Assembly: GCF_002090115.1 (NCBI RefSeq)
Contig: NZ_BBRK01000006.1
Location: 124,001 to 188,000 of the forward strand
Direction of reading: 5' to 3'
DNA length: 64,000 bases
Source: Demequina sp. NBRC 110054
Lineage (GTDB): Bacteria > Actinomycetota > Actinomycetes > Actinomycetales > Demequinaceae
The position numbers and the translations under genes are program-made. This document shows, piece after piece, positions 57,778-64,000 of this stretch. The number at the start of each line of letters is the position of its first letter. Position 1 is the first letter of the stretch. The notes below the pieces were generated by a model. That model did not search any database, had not been told where the DNA came from, and was given only the letters and a program-made list of their open reading frames with translations.

Positions 57778-60506
57778 CAGTCCCTCGGAATCTCGACCAT
57801 CTCGAAGGTCTCGATGATGTCGCCGACCTGGATGTCATTGAACTTGCCGAGCCCGATACCGCACTCGTAGCCGTCCTTGACCTCGGTGACGTCGTCCTTG
57901 AAGCGACGCAGGGTGTCGATCTCGGGCTCGCCGATGACGACGCCGTTGCGGACGACCTTCGCCTTCGCGTTGCGCTTGATGAGACCCTCGCGGACGATGC
58001 AGCCCGCGATGTTGCCGAACTTGGACGAGCGGAAGATCTCCTGGATCTCCGCGGCACCGACCTGCTTCTCCTCGAACTCGGGCTTGAGCATGCCCTTGAG
58101 CGAGGCCTCGACGTCCTCGAGCGCACGGTAGATGACCGAGTAGAAGCGCATGTCGACGCCCTCGCGGTCGGCCATCTCCTGGACGCGCTCGGCGGGACGC
58201 ACGTTGAAGCCGATGATGATCGCGTTGTCGACCGTCGCCAGGTTCACGTCGTTCTGCGTCACCGCACCGACGCCACGGTGGATGATGCGCAGGTCGACCT
58301 CGTCGCCCACATCGATCTGGAGCAGCGCGTCCTCGAGTGCCTCGACGGCACCGGACACATCGCCCTTGATGATGAGGTTGAGGGTGTCGACCTTGCCCTC
58401 CTCGAGGGCCTTGTTGAAGTCCTCGAGGGAGATGCGCTTGCGACGCTTGGCCAGCTGGGCGGCACGCTCCGCGGCCTCGCGCTTCTCGGCGATCTGGCGG
58501 GCGGTGCGGTCGTCCTCGGCCACGATGAACGAGTCACCGGCACCGGGGACCGAGGTGAGACCGATCACCAGGACGGGACGTCCGGGCTTGGCCTCCTCGA
58601 TCGGCTTGTCGTACTCGTCGAACATGGCGCGCACGCGGCCGTAGGCCGTGCCCGCGACGATCGCGTCTCCGACGCGCAGCGTTCCCGAGTTGACCAGCAC
58701 GGTCGCGACGGCACCGCGGCCCTTGTCGAGGTGCGCCTCGACGGCCACACCGCGCGCGTCCTTGTTGGGGTTCGCGCGCAGGTCCAGACCGGCGTCGGCG
58801 GTGAGCAGGACGGCCTCGAGGAGGTCGTCGATGCCCATGCCCTGAAGCGCGGAGACGTTGACGAACATCGTGTCGCCGCCCCAGTCCTCGGACACCAGGT
58901 TGTACTCGGTGAGCTGCTGGCGGATCTTGTCGGGGTTGGCCCCCTCCTTGTCCACCTTGTTGATCGCGACCACGATCGGCACGTTCGCCGCCTGGGCGTG
59001 GTTGAGCGCCTCGATGGTCTGCGGCATCACGCCGTCGTCCGCCGCGACCACGAGGATCGCGATGTCGGTGACCTGCGCACCACGGGCACGCATGGCGGTG
59101 AACGCCTCGTGACCAGGGGTGTCGATGAACGTGATGGGACGCGTGACGCCGTCGTGGACGTGGCGGATCTGGTACGCACCGATGTGCTGCGTGATGCCGC
59201 CCGCCTCGCCGGAGATGACGTCCGCCTTGCGGATCGAGTCCAGCAGGCGCGTCTTTCCGTGGTCGACGTGACCCATGACGGTGACGATCGGGGCGCGGGG
59301 CTCGAGCTCCTCGTCGGTCTCCGCCTCGAGCTCGGCCTCCAGGTCGAGGCCGAAGCCCTCGAGGAGCTCCTTGTCCTCGTCCTCGGGCGAGACGATCTGG
59401 ATCTTGTAGCCCAGCTCGGCGCCGAGGGTCTCGAACGTGTCCTCGTCGAGCGACTGCGTCGCGGTCGCCATCTCACCGAGGTGGAACAGCACCGTGACGA
59501 GCGACGCGGGATTGACATCGATCTTCTCGGCGAAGTCGGTCAGCGTCGCGCCGCGGCGCAGGCGCAGCGGGGTCGTGCCGTCACCGCGAGGGATCTGCAC
59601 GCCACCGATCGCCGGAGCCTGCTGCTGCTCGTACTCTGCCCGCTTCGCACGCTTGCTCTTGCGCGAACGGACGGGACGGCCGCCCTGACGACCGAAGGCG
59701 CCAGCGGTGCCGCCGCCACGACCGCGGCCACCCGGAGCCGGACGACCACCGGGACCGCCGGGACCGCCGGGGCCGCCGAAGCCGCCGCGACCGCCACGGC
59801 CGGGAGCACCGCCGGTGCCGCCCGCCGGAGCGGTCGGACGCGGGCCGAAGCCCTGGCCGGGACGCGGGGCGCCGCCGGGACGGCCCTGACCACCGCCGGG
59901 ACGCGGGGCGCCTCCGGCGGGACGGCCGCCGCCCTGGCCGCCGCTGCGGGGGCCCTGGAACGGGTTGTTGCCGCCCGGACGCGGGCGGGGACGCGGACCG
60001 GCGGAGCGGTCCGAGAAGGGGTTGTTGCCGCCGGGACGCGGGCGCGGCTTCGGCATGTCGGCCGGAGTCGGCGACTTGGGGCCGGGCTTGGCGCCGGCGG
60101 GCTTGGGCGCGGACGCCTCAGGCTTCGCCTCGGGGGCGGCCTCAGCGGCCGGAGCGGCCGCCTCGGCGGCGGGCTTCGGCGCGGCAGGCTTGGGGCCGGG
60201 CTTCGGACCGCCGGGCTTGGGCGCGGACGATGCGGGCTTCGCCGGGGCATCGTCGGTCGCGGCGGGCTTGGGCGCGGCGGGACGCGGTGCCGGCTTCGCG
60301 GCAGGCTTGGCCGCGGGCTTCGCGGCAGGCTTGCTGGCGGAAGAAGCGCCACCGGGGAAGGCCTCACGGGCCTTGCGCACGACGGGTGCCTCCAGGGTGG
60401 AGGACGGACCCTTGACGTACTCACCGAGCTCGTTGAGCTTGGCGATCAGATCCTTGCTCGGGACTCCGAGCTCCTTCGCGATCTCGTGAACGCGGGGCTT
60501 TGCCAC
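57777..60506 (-). CDS. infB: Translation initiation factor IF-2
   Basis: A 909-residue GTPase that places initiator tRNA on the 30S subunit. A short N-terminal IF2N domain ([19 protein letters not shown]) is followed by about 240 residues of Ala/Pro/Gly/Arg-rich linker. The G domain has G1 [12 protein letters not shown] near 413, DTPGHEAF near 460 and NKVD near 514. The GTG at 60506 is chosen because AGGAG lies 4 nt before it and the next residues are the family N-terminus. Alternative hairpins at 60513-60546 cover that ribosome-binding site. Confidence 0.97.
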   Translation of the reverse strand: MAKPRVHEIAKELGVPSKDLIAKLNELGEYVKGPSSTLEAPVVRKAREAFPGGASSASKPAAKPAAKPAAKPAPRPAAPKPAATDDAPAKPASSAPKPGGPKPGPKPAAPKPAAEAAAPAAEAAPEAKPEASAPKPAGAKPGPKSPTPADMPKPRPRPGGNNPFSDRSAGPRPRPRPGGNNPFQGPRSGGQGGGRPAGGAPRPGGGQGRPGGAPRPGQGFGPRPTAPAGGTGGAPGRGGRGGFGGPGGPGGPGGRPAPGGRGRGGGTAGAFGRQGGRPVRSRKSKRAKRAEYEQQQAPAIGGVQIPRGDGTTPLRLRRGATLTDFAEKIDVNPASLVTVLFHLGEMATATQSLDEDTFETLGAELGYKIQIVSPEDEDKELLEGFGLDLEAELEAETDEELEPRAPIVTVMGHVDHGKTRLLDSIRKADVISGEAGGITQHIGAYQIRHVHDGVTRPITFIDTPGHEAFTAMRARGAQVTDIAILVVAADDGVMPQTIEALNHAQAANVPIVVAINKVDKEGANPDKIRQQLTEYNLVSEDWGGDTMFVNVSALQGMGIDDLLEAVLLTADAGLDLRANPNKDARGVAVEAHLDKGRGAVATVLVNSGTLRVGDAIVAGTAYGRVRAMFDEYDKPIEEAKPGRPVLVIGLTSVPGAGDSFIVAEDDRTARQIAEKREAAERAAQLAKRRKRISLEDFNKALEEGKVDTLNLIIKGDVSGAVEALEDALLQIDVGDEVDLRIIHRGVGAVTQNDVNLATVDNAIIIGFNVRPAERVQEMADREGVDMRFYSVIYRALEDVEASLKGMLKPEFEEKQVGAAEIQEIFRSSKFGNIAGCIVREGLIKRNAKAKVVRNGVVIGEPEIDTLRRFKDDVTEVKDGYECGIGLGKFNDIQVGDIIETFEMVEIPRD

Positions 60507-60512
60507 AATTCT

Positions 60513-60546
60513 CCTGTCTCGGCTCGACCGAGACAGGGGTCGAGCC
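60513..60546 (-). promoter_or_regulatory. Two mutually exclusive hairpins at the infB ribosome-binding site
   Basis: On the mRNA, hairpin B pairs GGCTCGACC (60546-60538) with GGTCGAGCC (60529-60521), 9 bp perfect. Hairpin A pairs CCTGTCTCGG (60537-60528) with CCGAGACAGG (60522-60513), 10 bp perfect. They share bases 60537-60521 and cannot coexist. Hairpin A ties up AGG of the AGGAG Shine-Dalgarno at 60515-60511; hairpin B leaves it free. Confidence 0.75.
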
Positions 60547-60645
60547 ATCGCTACGGCTGGTAACTCATTTCGAGGTACTCATCGGTTGACCATGGGCTTT
60601 CATCCCGTTCTGTCAGGCCGTATGGCTGGGCGGACGCAGTCCACG

Positions 60646-60930
60646 CTACCGCACCACGAGGCCGCTCAAGTCGACGTCCGGGCTGCGCAGCGCGCGCCCG
60701 ATCGTGCGTCGCTTGAGTGCGAGCTCGAGGCATGCGGTCCCGGGGTGGAGCCATGCTCCACGTCCAGGGAGGGTCTTGGCGGTGTCGACCACCGCGGCGC
60801 CGTCCACGACAGCGACCCTCACGAGAACCGACCGAGACCCTCGTCCCCTGCATCCGACGCACGTGCGAACCGGGCCCTCTTCGGGCGGATCCGGGTGGTC
60901 GGCGACACGAGACGAGTCTCTCGGCTGCAC
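60646..60930 (-). CDS. ylxR: YlxR-family nucleic-acid-binding protein
   Basis: A 94-residue DUF448/YlxR protein. The core is VRTCVGCRGRGSRSVLVRV, then PGRGAWLHPGTACLELALKRRTIGRAL. YlxR proteins bind RNA and have been linked to RNase P and to global regulation. The GTG at 60930 is the only reasonable start between the nusA stop (23 nt away) and the conserved core. The position between nusA and infB is standard. Confidence 0.9.
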   Translation of the reverse strand: MQPRDSSRVADHPDPPEEGPVRTCVGCRGRGSRSVLVRVAVVDGAAVVDTAKTLPGRGAWLHPGTACLELALKRRTIGRALRSPDVDLSGLVVR

Positions 60931-60953
60931 CAGTCTACCCGCTGTCCGGGCCG

Positions 60954-61961
60954 TCAGGCCCCGGCGCCTTCCGGCGCGCCCTCGGCCTCGTCCGAACGGA
61001 TGTCGATCCGCCACCCGGTGAGCCTCGCGGCGAGGCGGGCGTTCTGGCCCTCCTTGCCGATGGCGAGGGACAGGTGGTAGTCCGGGACGATGACGCGGCA
61101 CGCGCGGGCCTCGGGGTCCACCACGGTCACGGAGACGACGCGCGACGGCGACAGCGCGTGACCGACGAACTTCGCGGGGTCCTCGTCCCAGTCCACGATG
61201 TCGATCTTCTCGCCGTGGAGCTCGCTCATCACGGCGCGCACGCGCGCACCCATGGGGCCGATGCACGCGCCCTTGGCGTTCACGCCGGGCACGGTCGCGC
61301 GCACGGCCATCTTGGAGCGGTGGCCGGCCTCGCGGGCGAGGCTCATGATCTCGACGGTGCCGTCGGCGATCTCGGGCACCTCCATCTCGAACAGACGGCG
61401 CACGAGCCCGGGGTGGGTGCGCGACAGCATGATCGACGGCCCCTTCTGGCCGCGCGCGACCTGGAGCACATAGCCGCGCAGGCGCTCGCCGTGCACGTAC
61501 TGCTCGGTCGGCACCTGCTCGTGCTGGGGCAGCAGCGCCTCGACGTCGCCAAGGTCGACGTGGACGTTCTTGGGGTCCGAGCTCTGCTGGATGATGCCGG
61601 ACACGAGGTGGCCCTCGCTGCCCGCGTACTCGCCGAGCACCGCATCGTCGCCCGCCTGGCGCATGCGCTGGACGATCACCTGACGCGCCGTAGCCGTGGC
61701 GATGCGGCCGAAGTCCGCGGGCGTGTCGTCGAACTCGGGCATCGCGTCGGGGTCGGTGTCCGAGTCCTCGGGCACCGGCTCCTTCGCGAAGATCGACACG
61801 TGGCCCGTGTCGCGATCGAGGTGCGCGCGAGCGTTCCGGTAGGCGCCGGGAGTCTTGTGATACGCCGACACGAGCGCCTGCTCGATCGCGTCCACGAGGA
61901 CGTTCAGGGAGATGTCGCGCTCGCGCTCCAGCGAGCGCAGCGCCGTCATGTCGATGTCCAT
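60954..61961 (-). CDS. nusA: Transcription termination/antitermination factor NusA
   Basis: A 335-residue RNA polymerase-binding factor. An N-terminal domain (1-125) is followed by an S1 domain ([14 protein letters not shown] onward, near 115-190) and two KH domains ([16 protein letters not shown] near 235 and [19 protein letters not shown] near 295). The C-terminal acidic repeats of E. coli NusA are absent, as is usual in actinobacteria. The ATG overlaps the rimP stop by one base. Confidence 0.96.
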   Translation of the reverse strand: MDIDMTALRSLERERDISLNVLVDAIEQALVSAYHKTPGAYRNARAHLDRDTGHVSIFAKEPVPEDSDTDPDAMPEFDDTPADFGRIATATARQVIVQRMRQAGDDAVLGEYAGSEGHLVSGIIQQSSDPKNVHVDLGDVEALLPQHEQVPTEQYVHGERLRGYVLQVARGQKGPSIMLSRTHPGLVRRLFEMEVPEIADGTVEIMSLAREAGHRSKMAVRATVPGVNAKGACIGPMGARVRAVMSELHGEKIDIVDWDEDPAKFVGHALSPSRVVSVTVVDPEARACRVIVPDYHLSLAIGKEGQNARLAARLTGWRIDIRSDEAEGAPEGAGA

Positions 61962-62443
61962 CAGTTCTCCGTCTCGTCGTCGATGCGCTTGAGCTCGACC
62001 TCGATCGTGCCTCGCGCGATGTTCGCAAGCGGAACGGTGACCTCGCCCAGCGCGTCGCTCTCGAGCAGCACCGCGTCGTCCGTGACGTCCACGATCCGGC
62101 CGCGCGCCTGATCCCCGCTCGCGAGGTCGATCACGACCAGGCGGGTGCGGGCACGCAGGAAGTGGCGCCGCTCCGTGAGGGCCCGCGAGGTGCCCGGGGT
62201 GGAGACCTCGAGCATGTACTCGCCCTTGATGGGGTCGGCCTCGTCGAGCGCCTTGCCGATGCCCCGCGAAGCCTGGGCGATCGCGTCCAGATCGGCCGAG
62301 CCGATCTCCGTCTCCGGCAGGTCGACCGTGACGACCACGCGGGAGCGCTTGCCCGCCTGGTGCACCTCGACGCCGTCGACGACAAGACCCGCGGCGTGCG
62401 CGGCGGGGCCCGCCAGGTCGGCGATCCGCTCCGTGATGTCCAT
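61961..62443 (-). CDS. rimP: Ribosome maturation factor RimP
   Basis: A 160-residue factor for 30S assembly. The N-terminal part has [20 protein letters not shown], then [22 protein letters not shown], the family signature, and a C-terminal SH3-like barrel. It is the first gene of the seven-gene operon running to ribF and has GGGGAGG before the ATG. Confidence 0.95.
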   Translation of the reverse strand: MDITERIADLAGPAAHAAGLVVDGVEVHQAGKRSRVVVTVDLPETEIGSADLDAIAQASRGIGKALDEADPIKGEYMLEVSTPGTSRALTERRHFLRARTRLVVIDLASGDQARGRIVDVTDDAVLLESDALGEVTVPLANIARGTIEVELKRIDDETEN

Positions 62444-62500
62444 GCCCAGCCTCCCCGCGCGCCAAAGACGCGCTCCGTTCCTGAAGTTCGCTCGCGAGAC

Positions 62501-62529
62501 ATTCTAAGCGCACCCTGGACACGTGTCAT
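62501..62529 (-). promoter_or_regulatory. Promoter of the rimP-nusA-infB operon
   Basis: On the minus strand ATGACA (62529-62524) and TAGAAT (62506-62501) are 17 bp apart, a near-consensus vegetative promoter. The leader is about 50 nt. The -35 overlaps the start of the divergent lipoprotein gene. Confidence 0.75.
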
Positions 62530-63502
62530 GATGACCGCCATGAGCTCTCCGCGCCGCGCCCACGCCCTTGTCGCAGTGGCGGCGACGCTGCTGAGCGTGT
62601 CGCTCGCGGGCTGTGTGAGGATCGAGACTCCCGAGCCGCCCGTCCGCACCGCTTCGCCGGGCACGGTCGAGAGGGATGAGCTCGCGGCCTCGCTCGACGA
62701 TGTCTCCACCGCGCTCGCCGCGGGCACCGACGGCGGGCGCCTCGCGCGCGTCGAGGTCCGCAGCCTTCCCTCGCTCGTCGCTGGCGTGGGGCAGCGCTAC
62801 GTCACCTATCCCGGCGTGACGCCGTCGCCGTCCTCGTCGGCCTCGGTGGCAGCCGAGGCGGCGAGCCTCGAGGACACCGTCCGATCCGCGCTCGACACCG
62901 CGGTCGAGATCGCGACGTCCACGGAGGACGAGGATCTCCGCACGTGGGCGACGAGCGCGTCGCTGGTCCATGGCCTCGCCCTGTGGCTCGGGGAGGTCCA
63001 GGCGGGTACCGCCGAGACCGGTGTGGCAGAGCGGGTGCTCCCCTCCTCGGGAGCGTCCGACTCCCTCGCCGTGCCCCAGTCGAGCGCTCTCGACCAGGAC
63101 GCGCTCGCCGACCTGGCGCTGCGGCACGACCAGGCGCGCTACCTCTACGAGCTCGTCGCGACCCGCCAGTCGGGTGAGGCGCGCGCGGCCTCGCTCGCCC
63201 GTGCCGCGCTGCACGCGGCGCGGTCCGACGCCCTCCAGGCACTGTCGGGCGCCGAGGACGACCGCACCGAGGTGTACTCGACGCTCGCCTCCTCGATCGC
63301 GGACGACGACAGTCGCGCCGCGACGCTGAGGTCCGCGGAGAGCGCGCTGGCGTCCGCCTACGCGGGCTACGCGACGTCCACCGAGGGCGACGACATCGTG
63401 TGGCTCCTGGATGCCGCCTTCGACGCCTATGCCTCCGAGTCGCTTCTCGACGGCTGGCGGCTCGCCGATCTGCCCGTGCTCCCCGGCCTCGCGGAGCAGT
63501 AG
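62528..63502 (+). CDS. Lipoprotein with DUF4439-like helical domain
   Basis: A 324-residue lipoprotein. The signal sequence ends in the lipobox SLAGC (Cys29 from this start). The mature part is Ala-rich and helical; from about 190 (ALADLALRHDQARYLYELVA) it resembles the ferritin-like DUF4439 domain usually found next to rimP in actinobacteria. The family match is weak by eye. ATG codons at 62531 and 62540 are also possible starts. No function is known. Confidence 0.7.
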   Translation: MMTAMSSPRRAHALVAVAATLLSVSLAGCVRIETPEPPVRTASPGTVERDELAASLDDVSTALAAGTDGGRLARVEVRSLPSLVAGVGQRYVTYPGVTPSPSSSASVAAEAASLEDTVRSALDTAVEIATSTEDEDLRTWATSASLVHGLALWLGEVQAGTAETGVAERVLPSSGASDSLAVPQSSALDQDALADLALRHDQARYLYELVATRQSGEARAASLARAALHAARSDALQALSGAEDDRTEVYSTLASSIADDDSRAATLRSAESALASAYAGYATSTEGDDIVWLLDAAFDAYASESLLDGWRLADLPVLPGLAEQ

Positions 63503-63510
63503 GCGTCGTC

Positions 63511-64000
63511 TCAGGCCGGCACCGGCGGCTGCACCGATGACCACGGGGCCCTCGGCCCCGCATGGTCGAGGTCGCGCCGGATCGCGACCGCGGCCGCGGG
63601 ATCGTCCACGATCACGGCGTCGACGCCCGCGAGCAGCATCGCGCTCAGGTGCGCAGGCTCGTTGACGGTCCACGGACGGATCGCGATGCCGGCCGCGCGG
63701 AAGGACTCCACCGTGCCCGGCCGCTGCAGCGTCGCGATCTGCGGATGCAGCGCCGAGACGCCGAGCATGCGGGCATAGTCCCACGGTCGCGCGAGCCCCA
63801 CCTCGTACAGCGGCGCGAGAGGGAGCGCGTCGTCGTGGTCGCGCATCTCGAGCAGGCCGACGTGGTCGAAGGACGACACGATCACGCGGTCCCGCATCCC
63901 GGCGGCGCGGACCGTCTCGGCGACACCCTCCGCGATCCCCCGGTACGGAGCCGCGCGCCCCACCTTGATCTCGATGTTCACCGCGAGCCCGGTGGGCTCG
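63511..64000 (-). CDS. Glycerophosphodiester phosphodiesterase, 5' end outside the window
   Basis: The C-terminal 163 or so residues of a GDPD-family TIM-barrel enzyme. NIEIKV gives two conserved acidic residues of the barrel, VIVSSFDHVGLLEMR and GIAIRPWTVNEPAHLSAMLLAGVDAVIVDDP are typical later motifs. The HxxxN-type N-terminal motif must lie beyond base 64000. The enzyme splits glycerophosphodiesters to glycerol-3-phosphate and an alcohol. It converges with the lipoprotein gene, 8 nt apart. Confidence 0.92.
   Translation of the reverse strand, partial: EPTGLAVNIEIKVGRAAPYRGIAEGVAETVRAAGMRDRVIVSSFDHVGLLEMRDHDDALPLAPLYEVGLARPWDYARMLGVSALHPQIATLQRPGTVESFRAAGIAIRPWTVNEPAHLSAMLLAGVDAVIVDDPAAAVAIRRDLDHAGPRAPWSSVQPPVPA

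Noticed and set aside
60513..60546. H-type pseudoknot using both infB-leader pairings at once
   Set aside because: The arms adjoin with no connecting nucleotides, so full formation of both stems is sterically unlikely; alternative hairpins explain the symmetry better.
58278..60563. A 761-codon open frame opposite infB, and similar long frames opposite pnp, rnj, dinG and ftsK
   Set aside because: All mirror conserved genes in the complementary phase; none has recognisable domains or start signals.
1..64000. tRNA, rRNA or known riboswitch
   Set aside because: No intergenic gap shows a T-loop motif (GGTTCGAATCC type) with acceptor pairing, and no riboswitch core was recognised by eye. A covariance-model scan would be decisive.

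Overview
The window is chromosomal DNA of a high-G+C Gram-positive bacterium, an actinobacterium and most likely a member of the Micrococcales; Demequina- or Cellulomonas-like is my guess, not something the sequence proves. The evidence is the very high GC content, ATGA/GTGA stop-start overlaps inside operons, many starts with a -10 hexamer only 6 nt upstream (leaderless mRNAs), TCGAAC-N4-GTTCGA LexA boxes, and actinobacterial gene neighbourhoods: lexA/LysM/nrdR, recA-recX, clgR-DUF3046, rimP-nusA-ylxR-infB and gluABCD. I see no phage, plasmid, insertion sequence, CRISPR array, rRNA or tRNA.

Layout. 1-4.1 kb: end of a moxR/DUF58/transglutaminase operon. 4.2-10.6 kb: DUF3040 protein, a spermidine-synthase-like protein, cold-shock protein, PAC2 protein, a HelD/HelR-type helicase, serA. 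10.7-12.5 kb: nrdR, an SOS-controlled LysM protein and lexA. 12.6-22.4 kb: dinG-hflX and the rny-miaB-miaA-dapF-ydeI operon. 22.5-31 kb: recX-recA, DUF3046, clgR, cinA-pgsA, a GGDEF-EAL enzyme overlapping ftsK. 31-41 kb: rnj-dapA, an alkylsulfatase, thyA-dfrA, two acetyltransferases, azlCD, dapB. 41-47 kb: a five-gene ABC efflux-type operon with unusual exported partners. 47-51.4 kb: rpsO-pnp-M16 peptidase. 51.8-55.3 kb: glutamate-type ABC importer. 55.4-62.4 kb: rimP-nusA-ylxR-infB-rbfA-truB-ribF. 62.5-64 kb: a lipoprotein and the 3' part of a glycerophosphodiesterase.

How the genes work together. Most of the window is core information processing: translation start and tRNA/rRNA modification, RNA decay (RNase Y, RNase J, PNPase), the SOS response (LexA, RecA, RecX and a LysM division-inhibitor candidate), lysine/diaminopimelate synthesis (dapA, dapB, dapF) and thymidylate/folate (thyA, dfrA). 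The accessory part is the 40.96-47.1 kb operon. It encodes two HlyD-type adaptors, a MacB-like ATPase and permease, and a lipoprotein built from a duplicated two-cysteine module. All three exported proteins carry the same Gly/Met/Phe/Pro-rich tail. I regard this as the best candidate for an undescribed system.

The most striking non-coding signals are: two mutually exclusive perfect hairpins over the infB ribosome-binding site; a 15-bp perfect hairpin between gluB and gluC; two abutting LexA boxes before the LysM gene; nested inverted repeats before clgR; a recurring GGACGATGC word in intergenic DNA; and a 28-bp tandem repeat between two convergent genes. All coordinates were read by eye. No database search, folding or alignment was run.
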